This document shows, piece by piece, positions 1-11,539 of a DNA stretch of 64,000 nt. The notes under the pieces are model-generated. The model saw only the letters and a list, made by a program, of their open reading frames with translations. It ran no database searches and had not been told where the DNA came from. The translations under genes were made by a program, and so were the position numbers. Position 1 is the first letter of the stretch. Each line of letters starts with the position of its first letter. Source of the DNA: Xiphydria camelus (lineage: Eukaryota > Arthropoda > Insecta > Hymenoptera > Xiphydriidae); the NCBI GenBank assembly GCA_963678675.1, contig OY783199.1:11244356-11308355 (forward strand), in the 5' to 3' direction.

Positions 1-948
1 TTCAAAAAGTCCAGGCACAGCTGATCATCACAGCGGAAAATTGTTTTAGAGAAAAACGTTTAATATAAAACTTTTAGGATTTTTCCCTGGCTACCCAATG
101 GTCATATTGGATTTGACATTGACAATGACCTTCTAGGTAAAATTGATTTTTTTAAATCCGAACCTCTATTTTATATACCGGAAATGAAAAGAGCGGGAAA
201 TTTCACGTTCAAATATGTCCTTGACCATTATTTCCATGTAACCTTTATGGTCAGCGGAGGTCAAATTGAGGTCAAGCACAGTTCGGCTTCGTACCATGAA
301 AGCTATGGGCCCTATACAAATTCTTTTTGATAGTATTATTTAGGATTTTTTAGTGGCTGTACAATGGTGATATTGTATTTGACCTTGACCATGACCTTCA
401 TTTGGAATCTCTTACATCTGACATAATATTCCAAATCAGTTACACGAAAAATCCCTTAGTGCCAACCAAATTTAATCGAGGTAACAATCATCACTGGCAA
501 ATTCAAAGGCGAAGACGTCCTCATTCACGCATACCTATGATTTCCAACGACTTAACATTCGAATTCAAGCGGCTCCAGTTCCCTTTGCGTCTTGCTTTTG
601 CTATTACCATTAACAAAGCACAAGGTCAATGGTTGACTATTGCTGGCTTAAATTTGGAAAATTCATATTTTTCACACGGCCAATTGTATGTGGCTTGCTC
701 CAGAGTTGGCATACCGAAAAATTTACAAATTTTTACTCCAAATAAAAAAATAAAAAACATTGTCTATCCGCTGGCCTTAAGATAAATTAATAAAAGAAAT
801 ATACTTTCCAATTTAAATTAAATACATGTGTTTTTTTTAGCGTAGCATGGCTTCTTACCTATGAGTACAGATATCTGCTAAAAATTCATTAAATGACGAC
901 CAAAATCAATCCACAATCTACCCGTGCGAAGCCGGGACGGGCTGCTAG
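1..948 (+). mobile_element. Helitron copy A, 3' part
   Basis: The window opens inside a Helitron. Its 3' end is diagnostic: a GC-rich hairpin (921-941) followed by CTAG at 945-948 and a flanking T, as expected for rolling-circle elements that insert between A and T. The internal sequence (phrases such as TTTGACCTTGACCATGACCT) recurs in every Helitron of this window. It holds a remnant of the helicase C-terminus (402-785). The 5' end lies outside the window. It is the first of four head-to-tail copies. Confidence 0.85.
402..785 (+). pseudogene. Helitron helicase C-terminal remnant
   Basis: The reading frame contains the last conserved motifs of a Pif1-type helicase: AFAITINKAQGQ (motif V/VI region) followed by QLYVACSRVG and a short basic tail ending in a stop about 160 bp before the Helitron 3' terminus. 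In intact Helitrons these close a RepHel protein of well over 1000 residues, so this is only the final fragment. The first ~25 codons look non-coding, so the true homology probably starts near codon 20. The same fragment, slightly diverged, is at 5993-6241 in copy D. Confidence 0.8.
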
Positions 949-1059
949 TATATCTATATATATAAAAATGAATGTTTGTCTGTCTGTCTGTCTTTCTGTC
1001 TGTCTGTCTGTATGTCTCGTATGCCGTCCTAAACCGTTCATCCGATTGCGATAAAATTT

Positions 1060-1660
1060 TGGAAAATGGTTGGACGCATGCCTGCGATGGTTTCTGAGTT
1101 AGTAAATCTTATACAGGGTGTTCAAAAAGTCCCGGTACGGCCGATTATCTCAGCGGGAAAACATTTTAGAGAAAAATGTTTAATACAAAACTTTAAGGAT
1201 TTTCCCTTGGCTACCCAGTGGTCGTATTGGATTTGACCTTGACCGTGACCTTTAAGGTAATATCAAATGCCTTTCTAAACCGTTCATCCGATTACGATGA
1301 AACTTTGGGGAATGGTTGGACGCATGCCCGCGAAGGTTTCTTATTGTTAGTAAATCTTATAAAAGGTGTTCAAAAAGTACCGGTACTGATGATTATCATG
1401 CCTTCCTAAACCGTTCATCCGATTGCGATGAAATTTTGGGGAATGGTTGGGCGCATGTCCGCGAAGGTTTCTGAGTTAGTAAATCTTATACAGGGTGTTC
1501 AAAAAGTACCGGTACGGATGATTATTATACCTTCCTAAACCGTTCATCCGATTGCGATGAAAATTTGGGGAACAGTTGGACGCATATCCGCGAAGGTTTG
1601 AGTTAGTAAATCTTATACAGGGTGTTCAAAAAGTACAGGTACGCGGATGATTATTTGCCT
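1060..1660 (+). repeat. ~129 bp tandem units inside Helitron B
   Basis: Repeats beginning near AAACCGTTCATCCGATTGCG and running through GGTTGGACGCATG and CTTATACAGGGTGTTC recur about every 129 bp. In copy C the unit starts fall at 3337, 3466 and 3595. The same units occur in copies C and D and in the minus-strand Helitron at 38622-39948. Copy number differs between copies, which suggests unequal exchange or replication slippage within the element. Confidence 0.8.
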
Positions 1661-1666
1661 TCCTAA

Positions 1667-2512
1667 AGGTCAAAGCACATCTAGGCGAAGCGAAGCGAAG
1701 CGCGGCTGTGCAACGCACACTTGGGCGAAGCGAAGCGACGCGCGGCGAAGCGAAGCGCGGCGAATTTTATCCACTTCTCTACCAGGTATAAACAGCTATA
1801 CCTGAAAATATCTATATATGGATACCAGGGTAGAGAAGGGAGGGAAGGGAAGCGCCGTGAAATGTCAGTCATTTTCGCCTTTTTCGCCTTTTTCATTCAT
1901 TTTCGCCTTTTTCAAACTGATGAACGCAACGTGAAATGAGCCGTGTACATGTTTTGTTTTGAGAAATGGGCATTCGCGAGGAAAAATAGTATATATCATT
2001 CGGCGGAAATCCTTGGATTTTTAAGACTGTGTTTAGATCGTAGCCTCCTCCCCAAACCATGCCTCGTGTTACGACTTAATTAAACACAGTCTGAAAAAAT
2101 CTCGAATTTCCGCCTTATGATATAAAATACTATTTCGCGTGAGAAAATTCATTTCGTTGACGAGATCTATCTTGGAAAGGATTTTCGAATCGTTAACGGA
2201 AGTGATCGACGAAACTTTACATCCGTTAACGAATTACATTCCGTCTACGATAAACATTTCTCGCGGCGCTTCGCTTCGCCGCGCTTCGCTTCGCTCAAGT
2301 GTGCGTTACCTCGTAAGAATCAATGGAAATATAAAAGGTAGCTTCGCTTCGCTTCCAGTCGCACAAGTGTGCTTATCCTTGGTCGCGGCGCTTCGCTTCG
2401 CTTCGCGTCGCTTCGCTTCGCTCAAGTGTGCGTTACCTCGTAAGAATCAATGGAAATATATAAGGTAGCTTCGCTTCGCGGCGCGTAGCTTCGCCTAGAT
2501 GTGCTTTGGCCT
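1667..2512. mobile_element. Harbinger-like MITE with TAA target duplication
   Basis: Terminal inverted repeats start AGGTCAAAGCACATCTAGGC on the left and AGGCCAAAGCACATCTAGGC on the reverse of the right end. TAA flanks both sides (1664-1666 and 2513-2515), and removing the insert restores the Helitron tandem unit (CCTAAACCGTTC). A 3 bp TWA duplication points to the PIF/Harbinger group. The interior is filled with CGAAGCGAAGCG-type low complexity on both sides of a central palindrome. There is no credible coding sequence. Confidence 0.75.
1975..2140. repeat. Palindrome nested in the MITE
   Basis: The sequence around AATAGTATATATCATTCGGC and AAGACTGTGTTTA (left half) returns in reverse complement as TAAACACAGTCT and TATGATATAAAATACTATT (right half), around a short loop. 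It could be a second tiny hairpin element inserted in the MITE or its original core. Confidence 0.6.
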
Positions 2513-3004
2513 TAAACCGTTCATCCGATTGCGATGAAACTTTGGGGAATGGTTGGACGCATGCCCGCGAAGGTTTCTGAATTAGTAAATCTTATAAAAG
2601 GTGTTCTAAAAGTACCGGTACTGATGATTATTATGCCTTCCTAAACCGTTCATCCGATTGCGATGAAAAGTTGGGAAATGGTTGGACGCATATCCGCGAA
2701 GGTTTCTGAGTTAGTAAATCTTATACAGGGTGTTCAAAAAGTCGAACTATACTTGACCTAAATTTGACCTCCGCTGACGATAAAGGTAACATGAAAAAAA
2801 TGGTCAAGGACACATTTGAACGTGAAAAAAAATTAATTTGACCTCGATATAACCTTGAAGGTCATGGTCAAGGTCAAATCCAATATGACCATTGCGTAGC
2901 CCGGGAAAAATACTAAAAGTTTTGTATTAAAAATGTATTTAAACAATGGTGGACGGACAAAATCAATCCACATCTACCCGTGCGAAGCCGGGACGGGCTG
3001 CTAG

Positions 3005-3024
3005 TCTATATATATAAAAATGAA

Positions 3025-3071
<47 letters not shown>

Positions 3072-3957
3072 ATGTCTCTTATGCCTTCCTAAACCGTTCA
3101 TCCGATTGCGATGAAATTTTGGGAAATGGTTGGACGCATGCCCGCGATAGTTTCTGAGTTGGTAAATCTTATACAGGGTGTTCAAAAAGTCCCGGTACGG
3201 CCGATTATCTCAGCGGGAAAACATTTTAGAGACAAATGTTTAATACAAAACTTTAAGGATTTTACCTTGCCTATCCATTGGTCGTATTGGATTTGACCTT
3301 GACCGTGACCTTTAAGGTACTATCAAATGCCTTCCTAAACCGTTCATTCGATTGCGATGAAACTTTGGGGAATGGTTGGACGCATGCCCGCGAAGGTTTC
3401 TGAGTTAGTAAATCTTATACAGGGTGTTCAAAAAGTACCAGTATTGATGATTATTATGCCTTCCTAAACCGTTCATCCGATTGCGATGAAAAGTTGGGAA
3501 ATGGTTGGACGCATGCCCGCGAAGGTTTCTGAGTTAGTAAATCTTATACAGGGCGTTCAAAAAGTACCGGTACGGATGATTATTATGCCTTCCTAAACCG
3601 TTTATCCGATTGCGATGAAAATTTGGGGAACAGTTGGACGCATATCCGCGAAGGTTTCTGAGTTAGTAAATCTTATACAGGGTGTTCAAAAAGTCGAACT
3701 ATACTTGACCTAAATTTGACCTCCGCTGACAATAAAGGTAACATGAAAAAAATGGTCAAGGACACATTTGAACGTGAAAAAAAATTAATTTGACCTCGAT
3801 ATAACCTTGAAGGTCATGGTCAAGGTCAAATCCAATATGACCATTGCGTAGCCCGGGAAAAATACTAAAAGTTTTGTATTAAAAATGTATTTAAACAATG
3901 GTGGACGGACAAAATCAATCCACAATCTACCCGTGCGAAGCCGGGACGGGCTGCTAG
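3005..3957 (+). mobile_element. Helitron copy C (953 bp, non-autonomous)
   Basis: It starts TCTATATATATAAAAATG immediately after the CTAG of copy B and ends with hairpin plus CTAG at 3954-3957. It contains the GTCT microsatellite, ~129 bp units and the TTTGACCT-rich segment, but no helicase. This is the shortest complete copy of the array and closely resembles the minus-strand copy at 38622-39948. Confidence 0.85.
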
Positions 3958-4246
3958 TATATATATAAAAATGAATGTTTGCCTGTCTGTCTGTCTGTCT
4001 GTATGTCTCTTATGCCTTTCTAAACCGTTCATCCGATTGCGATGAAATTTTGGGAAATGGTTGGACGCATGCCCGCGATGGTTTCTGAGTTAGTAAATCT
4101 TATACAGGGTGTTCAAAAAGTCCCGGTACGGCCGATTATCTCAGCGGGAAAACATTTTAGAGAAACATGTTTAATACAAATCTTTAAGGATTTTCCCTTG
4201 GCTACCCAGTGGTCGTATTGGATTTGACCTTGACCGTGACCTTTAA

Positions 4247-5210
4247 CCCTGGAATGCTACCAGGGGTACACCTCTACCCCAGAGAAAGAATATCATTCCA
4301 CCTCTTCACGTTAGATAGCGCCACAGATTAGTCCATCGTAATAGTTTCATATGATTACTAGTCAGTCTTGATTACGCCTTGGTTGCATATATTTGTTTAC
4401 TTATATTCCAAGTACGGGTTATTTGGGGTACACTTGAACCCCAGGGTAGCGGAATCGCTATATGTATATATACGAGATATAGTGCATAAGTTAAGGTAAT
4501 TTCTGTCACAATATAATAATATTATAAATGAAATTAATTTTATAGAATAAGAAGTTACCAGATATTATACAATTTTATAATAAGACTAAAGGAGGTGTTG
4601 ATACTCTGGACCAATTGTGTCACACATACTCTACTTCCAGAAAAACCAGACGTTGGCCACTATGCCTTTTCTATAACTTACTAGATGTTATAGGAATTAA
4701 CTCTATGATTCTTTTGAGAGGTTCAACCGCACGAGAAAAGGAAACGATCAAGAACAGACGATCATTTTTGAAGGATCTTGCCATGGCTTTAGTGAGACCG
4801 CATATGATGAGCAGATTCAATATTCCAACTTTGCCTCGTCAGCTCCAGGAAACTATATGTCGTGTATTAAAAATAAACGATGAAATTCAAACACCTGACA
4901 AACCCGAGCTATCAACAGGAAGATGTGCCTTCTGTGCTAGGTCCAAAGACAGAAAATCGAGGGTTAAATGCACCATATGTAAAAAATTTGTGTTTAGAGC
5001 ATCAGAAGAAAATATGTCCTACATGTGGATGAATCAAGTATTCCTTTCTGTAACTGGTATTTTTATATTAAAAGTAATGGATTTCAAGGATTTGGTGTTA
5101 ATTTAAAACAATAAAAAAAATTAGCAGTAAAATAAGGTAATTTTATCTTGGGGTACATTATACCCCAGGGTACTCTTTATGCATTATAAAATATGGGTAG
5201 CATTCCAGGG
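4247..5210 (+). mobile_element. Internally deleted piggyBac element
   Basis: The terminal inverted repeats are CCCTGGAATGCTACC and its exact reverse complement, flanked by TTAA on both sides (4243-4246 and 5211-5214), the hallmark of piggyBac. The 964 bp length compares with ~2.5 kb for autonomous members. The host Helitron sequence is restored by excision. Confidence 0.95.
4546..5106 (+). pseudogene. piggyBac transposase C-terminal fragment
   Basis: After an in-frame stop at 4543-4545 the frame reads through KGGVDTLDQ, the piggyBac signature near the last catalytic Asp, then a helical region and the Cys-rich C-terminal domain (CAFCARSKDRKS..KCTICKK). Just after KKFV a one-base frameshift near 5005 moves the final CPTCG motif into the +1 frame, so the terminal zinc-binding domain is broken. 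The N-terminal DDE core is missing. Confidence 0.9.
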
Positions 5211-5992
5211 TTAAGGTAATATCAAATGCTTTCCTAAACCGTTCATCCGATTGCGATAAAACTTTGGGGAATGGTTGGACGCATGCCCGCGAAGGTTTCT
5301 GAGTTAGTAAATCTTATATAGGGTGTTCAAAAAGTACCGGTACTGATGATTATTATGCCTTCCTAAACCGTTCATCCGATTGCGATGAAACTTTGAGGAA
5401 TGGTTGGACGCATGCCCGCGAAGGTTTCTGAGTTAGTAAATTTTATACAGGGTGTTCAAAAAGTCCAGGCACAGCTGATTATCTCAGCGGGAAATCATTT
5501 TAGAGAAAAACGTTTAATATAAAACTTTTAGGATTTTTCCCTGGCTACCCAATGGTCATATTGGATTTGATATTGACAATGACCTTCTAGGTAAAATTGA
5601 TTTTTTAAAATCCGAACCTCTATTTTATATACCGGAAATGAAAAGAGCGGGAAATTTCACGTTCAAATATGTCCTTGACCATTATTTCCATGTGACCTTT
5701 ATGGTCAGCGGAGGTCAAATTGAGGTCAAGTAGAGTTCGGCTTCGTACCGTGAAAACTATGGGCCTTATACAAATTCTTTTTGATAGTAGGATTTAGGAT
5801 TTTTTAGTGGCTGTATAATGGTGATATTTTATTTGGTCTTGACCTTGACCGTCATTTGGAATCTCTTACATCTGACATAATATTCCAAATCAGTTACACG
5901 AAAAATCCCTTAGTGCCAACCAAATTTAATCGAGGTAACAATCATCACTGTTAAATTCAAAGGCGAAGACATCCTCATTCACGGATACCTAT

Positions 5993-6241
5993 ATGATTTC
6001 CAACGATTTAACATTCGAATTCAAGCGGCTCCAGTTCCCTTTGCGTCTTGCTTTTGCTATTACCATCAACAAAGCACAAGGTCAATCGTTGACTATTGCT
6101 GGCTTAAATTTGGAAAATTCATGTTTTTTACACGGCCGATTGTATGTGGCTTGCTCCAGAGTTGGCACACCGAAAAATTTACACGTTTTTACTCCAAATA
6201 AAAAAATAAAAAACATTGTCTATCCGCTGGCCTTAAGATAA
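5993..6241 (+). pseudogene. Helitron helicase C-terminal remnant (copy D)
   Basis: It has the same motifs as the copy in Helitron A (AFAITINKAQGQ, VACSRVG), ending at an equivalent stop 163 bp before the element end. An indel upstream of the first Met shifts the frame relative to copy A. Substitutions separate the two copies, so this is not a very recent tandem duplication. Confidence 0.8.
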
Positions 6242-6404
6242 ATTAATAAAAGAAATATACTTTCCAATTTAAATTAAATACATGTGTTCTTTTTAGCGTA
6301 GCATGGCTCCCTACCTATGAGTACAGATATCTGCTAAAAATTCATTAAGTGACGACCAAAATCAATCCACAATCTACCCGTGCGAAGCCGGGACGGGCTG
6401 CTAG

Positions 6405-6840
6405 TAATATATATTTCTCGATGAATTCGCAAATGTTGCAAAACATCACAGAAGCATTTCACAATCATTACGTCGAAAGATCTCCTCGATAAGGTACAGC
6501 TCGATAAGATTGTACTTGTTAGGGCTGAATTATAATGGGTTTTTATAATTAGTTTAGAACCTCCCAGAAGAATACAAGTGCAGCAAAATATCGATGCTGT
6601 GCTATAAATTTATTTACGTGTAAGGGCGAAATTTCAGCGGTGCATGCAAAAGGATTTCTTAACAATATTCCATCGTCTCCAGTTAATATATGTAACAACA
6701 TATACCGAATGTCCTCTGGCAAAAACTCCTGATTTTGAATTTCCCTGGCATTTGGCTGGAAGTGGTTGACTCGGTGCTTTAAGAGTTGGGAGAGTGCGCT
6801 GCGGTCTTACGAGCTGAGCGAAAAGTGTCAAAAGTCTGAT
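6405..6840. other. Unassigned spacer
   Basis: I see no convincing gene. The 6690-6760 stretch (ACATATACCGAATGTC followed by a GAATTTCCCTGGCATTTG-like segment) loosely resembles 9165-9235 and 40770-40850, so it may be the end of a dispersed repeat. Confidence 0.4.
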
Positions 6841-8018
6841 CTTCCAGTAGCTGTCAATTCGGGAGATCGAAATCGTTAATTTGTAAATAATGATTACTAA
6901 TATGTAGAAGTGGTAAGAAATAATCATTCGGGTTTCTTCGATGATATTCCCCAAGTGTTTATAAACCGGTGTATAATTTTTACCAATATCTGTTGCTTCA
7001 ACTTCCAGTGATATTATTAAGTATTACTGCAGAACGAGTAGATTAGAAGATTTTCATGAAGACTCATGATTTTCTGACATGTCATCTCGTACAGGTGCAA
7101 CTGAAGCGGATCTAGCTCGTGTCCTGTCCGTAAAAAAATTACTCGATGGACATTGGAGAATGTCAGACTTGTCACCGAGCGCCTTTTACCCACGATACAT
7201 TAATTGCAATACGCGCGCTTCTCGTTTCAACTATTCCAGCGTTTAATAACTTTTACTTCTTTCAAGCTAATAACCTTTTATGAACTGTTCGTGGTAGGAG
7301 GCAGCGATCAATAATAGCGACTCGTCGTAGACAAGTGTGCCGAACTACTACTGCGATTCTATGCCCAAGCTCACGGTCTACTCTGCAATTAACGTTAACG
7401 TAATCGTGATTATGCTCGGGTGATGGGTGTTCCAAAAGAGGTAAAGTTGATACTAAACATCAGACGCTGTAAGCTGACTGCTAGTGTATGCTTCGCAACT
7501 GGAACATCATCGCAGGAATAATTTGTCTACGATTAGTCACAATCATTGATCACTGCCCCCTACGATCAACAATTCGTACAAGGTAAATACTTTGAAAGAA
7601 GTGAAAGTTATTTAAAGCAGGAATAGTTGAAATGAAAAGCGCATATTGCAATGAAAATACCATGGGTGAAAGGCGCTCGGTGATAAGTTCGACAATGTCT
7701 GTTGTCCATCGACTCATTTTCTTCAGGATAGGACAGGAGTTACATCCTCTTTGTTTGCACCTTATGAAAGGGGACATGCAAGAAAACCGTCAAAAACTTC
7801 ATGAAAATCTTGTAACCTACTCGTTCTGCAGTAATTACTTACTTAATCACTGGAAGTTGAAGCCACAGTTATGGATACCGATTTTTAAACACTTGGGGAA
7901 ACTCATCGAAGAAACCCGAATAATTATTTATCACTTCCACACATTATTTATTATTATTTACAAATTAACAATGTCGAGGTTAGATACTTCGATCTCCCGA
8001 ATTGACAGCTACCGGCAG
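6841..8018. mobile_element. Fold-back element with ~540 bp arms
   Basis: The left arm (6841 to about 7375) returns in reverse complement at about 7460-8018. Shared landmarks include AGCTGTCAATTCGGGAGATC, TTCGGGTTTCTTCGATGA and GCTTCAACTTCCAGTGAT. The arms have diverged by substitutions and small indels, so this is an old natural structure. The same GTCAATTCGGG end reappears in the hairpin at 33514-33705. Open frames in the arms are short and unrecognised. Confidence 0.75.
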
Positions 8019-8020
8019 AT

Positions 8021-8206
8021 CAGGGGCCCCTTTCTCGAACTCGCTCGTATCTTTGCGTGCACGCATCTTAGCGAATAGACCAATCAGGATCAAGTATTCC
8101 GTATCAGGAAACGTATACGCATCTTAGCGAGTAGATCAATCAGGACCCTCACCACAACGGAATACTTGATCCTGATTGGTCTATTCGCTAAGATGCGTAT
8201 ACCCCG
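8021..8206. mobile_element. CAGGGGCCCC hairpin MITE, degraded copy
   Basis: It is nearly the same as the MITE at 10109-10289: it starts CAGGGGCCCCTTTCTCGAAC and runs through CTTAGCGAATAGACCAATCA and its reverse complement. The right terminus is eroded and ends around TATACCCCG. It abuts the right arm of the preceding fold-back element. Confidence 0.75.
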
Positions 8207-8821
8207 TATTCAAACGTGTGAATAGCACTTTGGCTTTGCTTGTGTAGGCTTGCTAGCACTTGTCACCGATCCGACCGAGTGTCGGTTTTTGGCACAAATC
8301 AAAGGAAGTTTACTGTAAGCGCTTGCGAAGCGTTTACACGTTTGTGCGTTTGCGAATGTTCGGAGTTTGAGGCAAGTGCCAAGCATGTAAACCCGGCATT
8401 AAAACTATTCCAACATCTCAAGTTAATATGTAACAACATATATACTGTCATAAGTAGTATTTTTACATGTGACGAAACAATTCGTCACGGTTATTGGAAG
8501 AGTATACTTATTGTTAGAGTTGAAGGTAAAATGTCTACATGGATTTCTGAAGACGATCAAAATATACGAAAAATCCGATGGCCTGTACATTCAAAAGCGG
8601 TATGTTTTATTTCTCCAAAATACTAAGGCAAAGTGAAAAATATAAGGGCACTCTAGTTTATAAATCTCTTTCAAAATATCACGAGAATAAATAAAAAATA
8701 ACGCGGTTATAATTAATTAGCTCGTATCGGTATAAAATGTGAGACTTTAATTTTGTGGTAATAAAAAGCTATTCTCCTACATGTACGTATTCTCCTCGTG
8801 AATAAATTCCAAAAAGTAGTG
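8207..8821. other. Unassigned region
   Basis: It is AT-rich and the longest open frame (8240-8626) shows no family signature and no codon-like pattern, so I do not call it a gene. Confidence 0.4.
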
Positions 8822-9560
8822 AAATCCCCCCTTAAAAACAGATTCTCTGTAAAAAAAGGCGGCATGTTCATTCAGTGCAAACAAAAATTGATACATAAAA
8901 TACTCTCCAAAAAAGATTTGAAATCAATTAAGATCGTCATGTTCAAGATTTATATATAAAAAGTAAAAGGCATCATTTGAACGGAAAATTATTGTAAATA
9001 AGGTTACTAAAAATTCGACTAAAAAAAATTATAAACAAATTTTAATAAAAAAGAACTTGCCGCGTTTTCTTCCTTCAAAATAAAACATTCAGACCTAGAA
9101 TTATACTCGATGTTTATGCACTTATGATTTTAAATAAATTCATACACTTATATGATACCACCAGTATACCGAATGTCGCACGGGAAACCGACGAGGCGGG
9201 GGCCTTCTGAATTTCTCTGAATTTGACTTCGGCAGTGTAATTTATGAATCACTCTAGCACCGTCCAAGCACTGCCAATTATTCGGTATAGTGGACAAAAT
9301 ATGAAAACTTAAACGCGGCAAGTTCTTTTTTATTCAAATTTTTTTATAACTTCTTTTAGTCGAATTTTTTAGTAACTTGATTTACAATAATTTTCCTTTA
9401 AAATGATGCCTTTTACTTTTTATATATAAATCTTGAACATGGCGATCTTAATTGATTTCAAATCTTTTTTGGAGAGTATTTTACGTATCAATTTTTATTG
9501 GCACTGAATGAACATGCCGCCTTTTTTTTTACAGAGAATCTGTTTTTGTGGGGGTTTATT
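8822..9560. mobile_element. Fold-back element with ~245 bp arms
   Basis: The left arm 8822-9075 returns in reverse complement at 9306-9560. Shared segments include GGCGGCATGTTCATTCAGTG, AAAGTAAAAGGCATCATTT and AAGAACTTGCCGCGTTT. The ends read GAAATCCCCC on the left and AATAAACCCCC on the right complement. The loop (9076-9305) contains a TTTGACTTCGGCAGT phrase also found near 40845 and, in part, in the 33315-33440 hairpin. The right arm overlaps the end of the minus-strand coding remnant at 9495-9977. Confidence 0.8.
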
Positions 9561-9977
9561 TACCGTATTTTTCAACTCGTTCGAGATGACTATCGCAGTT
9601 TCTTCAGTCTCAAAAAGTTCATCCACCTTGTCAACTGGAAGTTCTGTGTAAATAACCTTCTCACCTGTGCTGTCTTTTAGGTTAGTTGTTGGCAATATCA
9701 TTTGCATTGGAGACTGCACCAGCACAATATTCAATTCACTATGGTTATCAATTATGCTGGTATCTGGATCATACCACATGTCCGATGCTTGATGTTTTTT
9801 TTGAATGATAATGTCTGTGTTTGCTATCATCAAACAATGCTGGATCGCGAGCACATAATTTCTTAAACTCTTCCAGCACAACTTCAGCGTCAGGCTGATT
9901 ATCTCGTGAGAGAAATCTAACACACTTGCGTCGTTGACCTAATGCACAAAACAGTTTTTTCTTTTTTTTTTCGACAT
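9495..9977 (-). pseudogene. Unrecognised coding remnant, frameshifted
   Basis: A minus-strand ATG at 9977 opens a Lys-rich start, then GQRRKCVRFLSRDN and VLEEFKKLCARDPALFDDSK follow in good codon-like sequence. The frame breaks in an A-run near 9800 and continues in another frame with MWYDPDTSIIDNHSELN and VDELFETEETAIVISNE. A second A-run just after the ATG also needs an indel to join the frames. The C-terminus runs into the fold-back arm (about 9545), which supplies the stop. The composition suggests a former transposon or host gene, but I do not recognise the family. Confidence 0.4.
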
Positions 9978-10108
9978 TTTTGCACAGCAAAACATGCACA
10001 GCAAACAACCTCCGGAAAATAACGTGCTTGTTGGCCGCGTTGAATTTTACAGAAAGTGAGTTGAGGTGAGGTCGAAAAAGGAGGGGAAGGTCCCGTTGCC
10101 TAACAGTA

Positions 10109-10289
10109 CAGGGGCCCCTTTCTCGAACTCGCTCGTATCTGCGTGCACGCATCTTAGCGAATAGACCAATCAGGATCAAGTATTCTGTTGTGGTGGGGTT
10201 ACGGAAAACGGAATACTTGATCCTGATTGGTCTATTCGCTAAGATGCGTGCACGCAAAGATACGAGCGAGTTCGAGAAAGGGGCCCCAG
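10109..10289. mobile_element. CAGGGGCCCC hairpin MITE, intact
   Basis: This 181 bp near-perfect palindrome runs from CAGGGGCCCCTTTCTCGAAC to the reverse complement of CTGGGGCCCCTTTCTCGAAC. TA flanks it on both sides (10107-10108 and 10290-10291), consistent with a Tc1/mariner-type TA target, though the family is an inference. The arms are almost identical, suggesting recent insertion. Confidence 0.8.
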
Positions 10290-10291
10290 TA

Positions 10292-11430
10292 AAGTACGCT
10301 AAACCCTCTTCCAACCGAGCCGAAAACCGTATACCCCGAACGGTACACGTCATGTGCAGTAGAGTGCGCTCGTCGGTTTTTTCCTCGCGAGCGGCGTTAC
10401 TTGAGTAAAGAGAGAGAGTGTACAAATTTTCTGTAAGCGGTACGCGACATATACGGCTGATGTAGATATTTTTTTTATTAACAAATAATAAAAAGAAATA
10501 AAGGATACAAATTCGGCTGATGTGTTGACATTGACAATGAATAGAATTCAACGTGAAAATGAACTGTCATGCTCGATGTGTTTCTTTAATTGTCAGTCAA
10601 ATGAAATTTTGTTTGAAGGTTTTTAATCTATCTTGCTTCGTTTCCAATATAATCAACCACTCAAATTTCATTCACTCAAAGCCCTTTTGAGGGTGACCGG
10701 AAACGTTTCGGGGGTAGTGTATATCTAAGGTTACATGTGAATAATGATGCTTAACGTCACAGGTAACAAGACGTTTGAAGTGTATTACTTATGTAAGTGT
10801 CTTACTATTTAAAGCAACGTATTCATTTAAATGTCTTATACCTGAAGAAGTGTCTTACTTTAAGACGATTAAGCGTCTTCATCTTAAGACAGTACCATGT
10901 GTCTTATGATTTTAGACGAAAAATAAATGTCTTTTTGAGCGATATGACCGAGATCGAGAGTAATTGAGTTGTCTTCAAGTTGAAGGACTTCCACCTCAAT
11001 GCACTACCTACGTTTCACGCTACTTTAAATTGACTCGTTGATAGGACCTTCGTTGCCTGGTGACTGCGAGTGAGGTTGAGGCGCGGAACACTACACAATG
11101 ATGGTTGATTAGCGGTTTGTCCCGTCTTAAATATTAGCGGCATTGATCGATGGAGGGGATAGCGTGGATTGACGCCATACACCTTGATTGGCTGGAGGAT
11201 GAGTATCGGATGGTGACGCTGGGCACTTTCATTGGTAACGGTTTCACGAGTTTAGAGGAATCGTTATGAGCCGCCTCCCACAGTTCTCGTTACGATTAGC
11301 GGATTTATACATACCGATTTCTACCGCTAAGTATCATCGCTATGTAATCACCTTTCTAATCTCAAGTCCAGCTCGTCATCGGGCACAATAGAAAGGTAAT
11401 ACGGTTTGGCGAACAAGGGTTGCAAACGTA
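10292..11430. other. Unassigned region
   Basis: No gene is recognised. Around 10760-10940 short motifs of the type GTGTCTTA, GACGATTAAGCGTC and CTTAAGAC repeat irregularly. The rest looks unique. Confidence 0.4.
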
Positions 11431-11539
11431 CAGTCTGTTAAGTAAAAGCGTGTATGGCATTATTCATAAAGAAATTATTCAACAATGTTTTTTCCCACAT
11501 ACATACGTTTGATATGTTCCAAGGCAATGCGCAATTATG

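Larger units (their letters stand above)
953..3004 (+). mobile_element. Helitron copy B (non-autonomous), head-to-tail
   Basis: It begins with TC at 953 in a TCTATATATATAAAAATG leader followed by a GTCT tetranucleotide run, and ends with the hairpin plus CTAG at 3001-3004. No helicase coding remains. The body is built from ~129 bp tandem units and is interrupted by a MITE at 1667-2512. Only 4 bp separate it from copy A, and copy C begins at the next base. Confidence 0.85.
3958..6404 (+). mobile_element. Helitron copy D, split by a piggyBac element
   Basis: It follows copy C directly, starting TATATATATAAAAATG (the TC is absent or degraded), and ends with CTAG at 6401-6404. A piggyBac-type insert occupies 4247-5210. 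The 3' part retains a helicase C-terminal fragment, so copies A and D are one subtype and B and C another, in alternating order. Confidence 0.8.

Noticed and set aside
1721..1939. Arg/Ala-rich open frames on both strands in the MITE
   Set aside because: They arise from CGAAGC low-complexity repeats inside a non-coding MITE.
3060..3700. Regularly spaced repeats resembling a CRISPR array
   Set aside because: The units are contiguous ~129 bp tandem repeats inside Helitrons, without unique spacers, in a eukaryotic genome.
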